Source: Neobittarella massiliensis (ex Bilen et al. 2018) (lineage in GTDB: Bacteria; Bacillota; Clostridia; Oscillospirales; Ruminococcaceae). From it: 64,000 nt of DNA. The position numbers and the translations under genes were made by a program. The stretch spans positions 288,926-352,925 of the forward strand of contig NZ_OKQO01000002.1 in NCBI RefSeq assembly GCF_900289145.1, written 5' to 3'. The notes under the pieces were generated by a model. The model did no database searches and had not been told where the DNA came from. It saw only the letters and a list, made by a program, of their open reading frames with translations. Positions 63,913 through 64,000 of the stretch are shown here, piece by piece; the stretch's first letter is position 1, and each line of letters opens with the position of its first letter.

Positions 63913-64000
63913 CTACACATCTTGCGGTGGATAAGAGACCGTGCCCACCCCGGTGGTGGCCCCCTGGCAGCTGCGATACCGCACGGTGTGGTGTATGGCC
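63913..64000 (-). CDS. Possible C-terminal end of a gene entering from the right
   Basis: The minus strand has 28 open codons from the window edge to a TAG at 63913, reading ...HTVRYRSCQGATTGVGTVSY and then PPQDV. I do not recognise it; it could be the end of a real gene or chance. The GC-rich spacer that follows fits an intergenic region. Confidence 0.25.
   Translation of the reverse strand, partial: AIHHTVRYRSCQGATTGVGTVSYPPQDV

Overview
The window looks like chromosomal DNA from a high-GC, endospore-forming member of the Clostridia, probably near the Oscillospirales/Ruminococcaceae. The evidence is a spoIIM-like gene, a cwlD-type germination amidase, a TIGR04086 protein behind yajC, a DUF6873 protein, a CarD protein, class III fructose bisphosphatase, the tig-clpP-clpX-lon-engB block, a lysine riboswitch, and frequent GTG/TTG starts behind AGGAGG-like ribosome sites. 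I see no prophage, insertion sequence or CRISPR array. The lineage is an inference from gene content.

Layout, left half. 1-1616: end of tyrS and an alpha/beta hydrolase. 1640-4101 (-): a tandem MerR regulator upstream of an ABC-2 transporter whose ATPase is frame-broken at the Walker A motif, with a terminator-like hairpin in the leader. 4323-7991 (-): lysine-biosynthesis operon asd-dapA-dapB-ACT protein behind a clear promoter and lysine riboswitch. 8116-9159: queA. 9608-14206: AraC regulator and two half-size ABC exporters of the IrtAB/YbtPQ type. 14423-18410: enolase, ZIP metal transporter, cofactor-dependent phosphoglycerate mutase and a short DtxR-family regulator. 18582-20755: tgt, yajC and a small membrane protein. 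21295-28688: EamA transporter, proC, spoIIM, a degenerate Xer recombinase, a flavoprotein, DUF2200, an intact Xer recombinase and DUF6873.

Layout, right half. 28755-30886 (-): MacB-like permease and HlyD-like adaptor without an ATPase. 31110-33399: small Cys protein, radA, cwlD. 33646-35135: a two-gene unit ending in a C-type-lectin (Mtd/FGE-like) protein resembling targets of diversity-generating retroelements. 35977-38035 (-): AraC-GyrI regulator and two CarD-type proteins. 38384-38922 (-): six tRNAs (Val, Asp, Phe, Gly, Cys, Gly), with Asp-Phe-Gly repeated at 46844-47081. 39487-46690: nuclease-helicase fusion, ywlG, vanZ-like, fbp, VOC protein, methylguanine methyltransferase. 47159-51221 (-): hslO, methyltransferase, yerC, lysA, engB. 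51316-57783 (-): lon, clpX, clpP, tig. 57929-63718 (-): phosphoesterase, thrC, dipeptidase, yraN, rnhB, ylqF, lepB.

The most notable pattern is three near-identical 18-bp palindromes (consensus RGTTAGC-N4-RCTAACY, with small deviations). Each lies just downstream of a -10 box: at the ABC pair (10612-10629), at eno (14739-14756) and at the DtxR-family gene itself (18393-18410). They resemble DtxR/IdeR boxes. This suggests a local metal regulon that includes glycolytic genes (eno, possibly gpmA) beside a metal transporter, which may be a metal-sparing arrangement. The regulon is inferred; the palindromes are seen directly.
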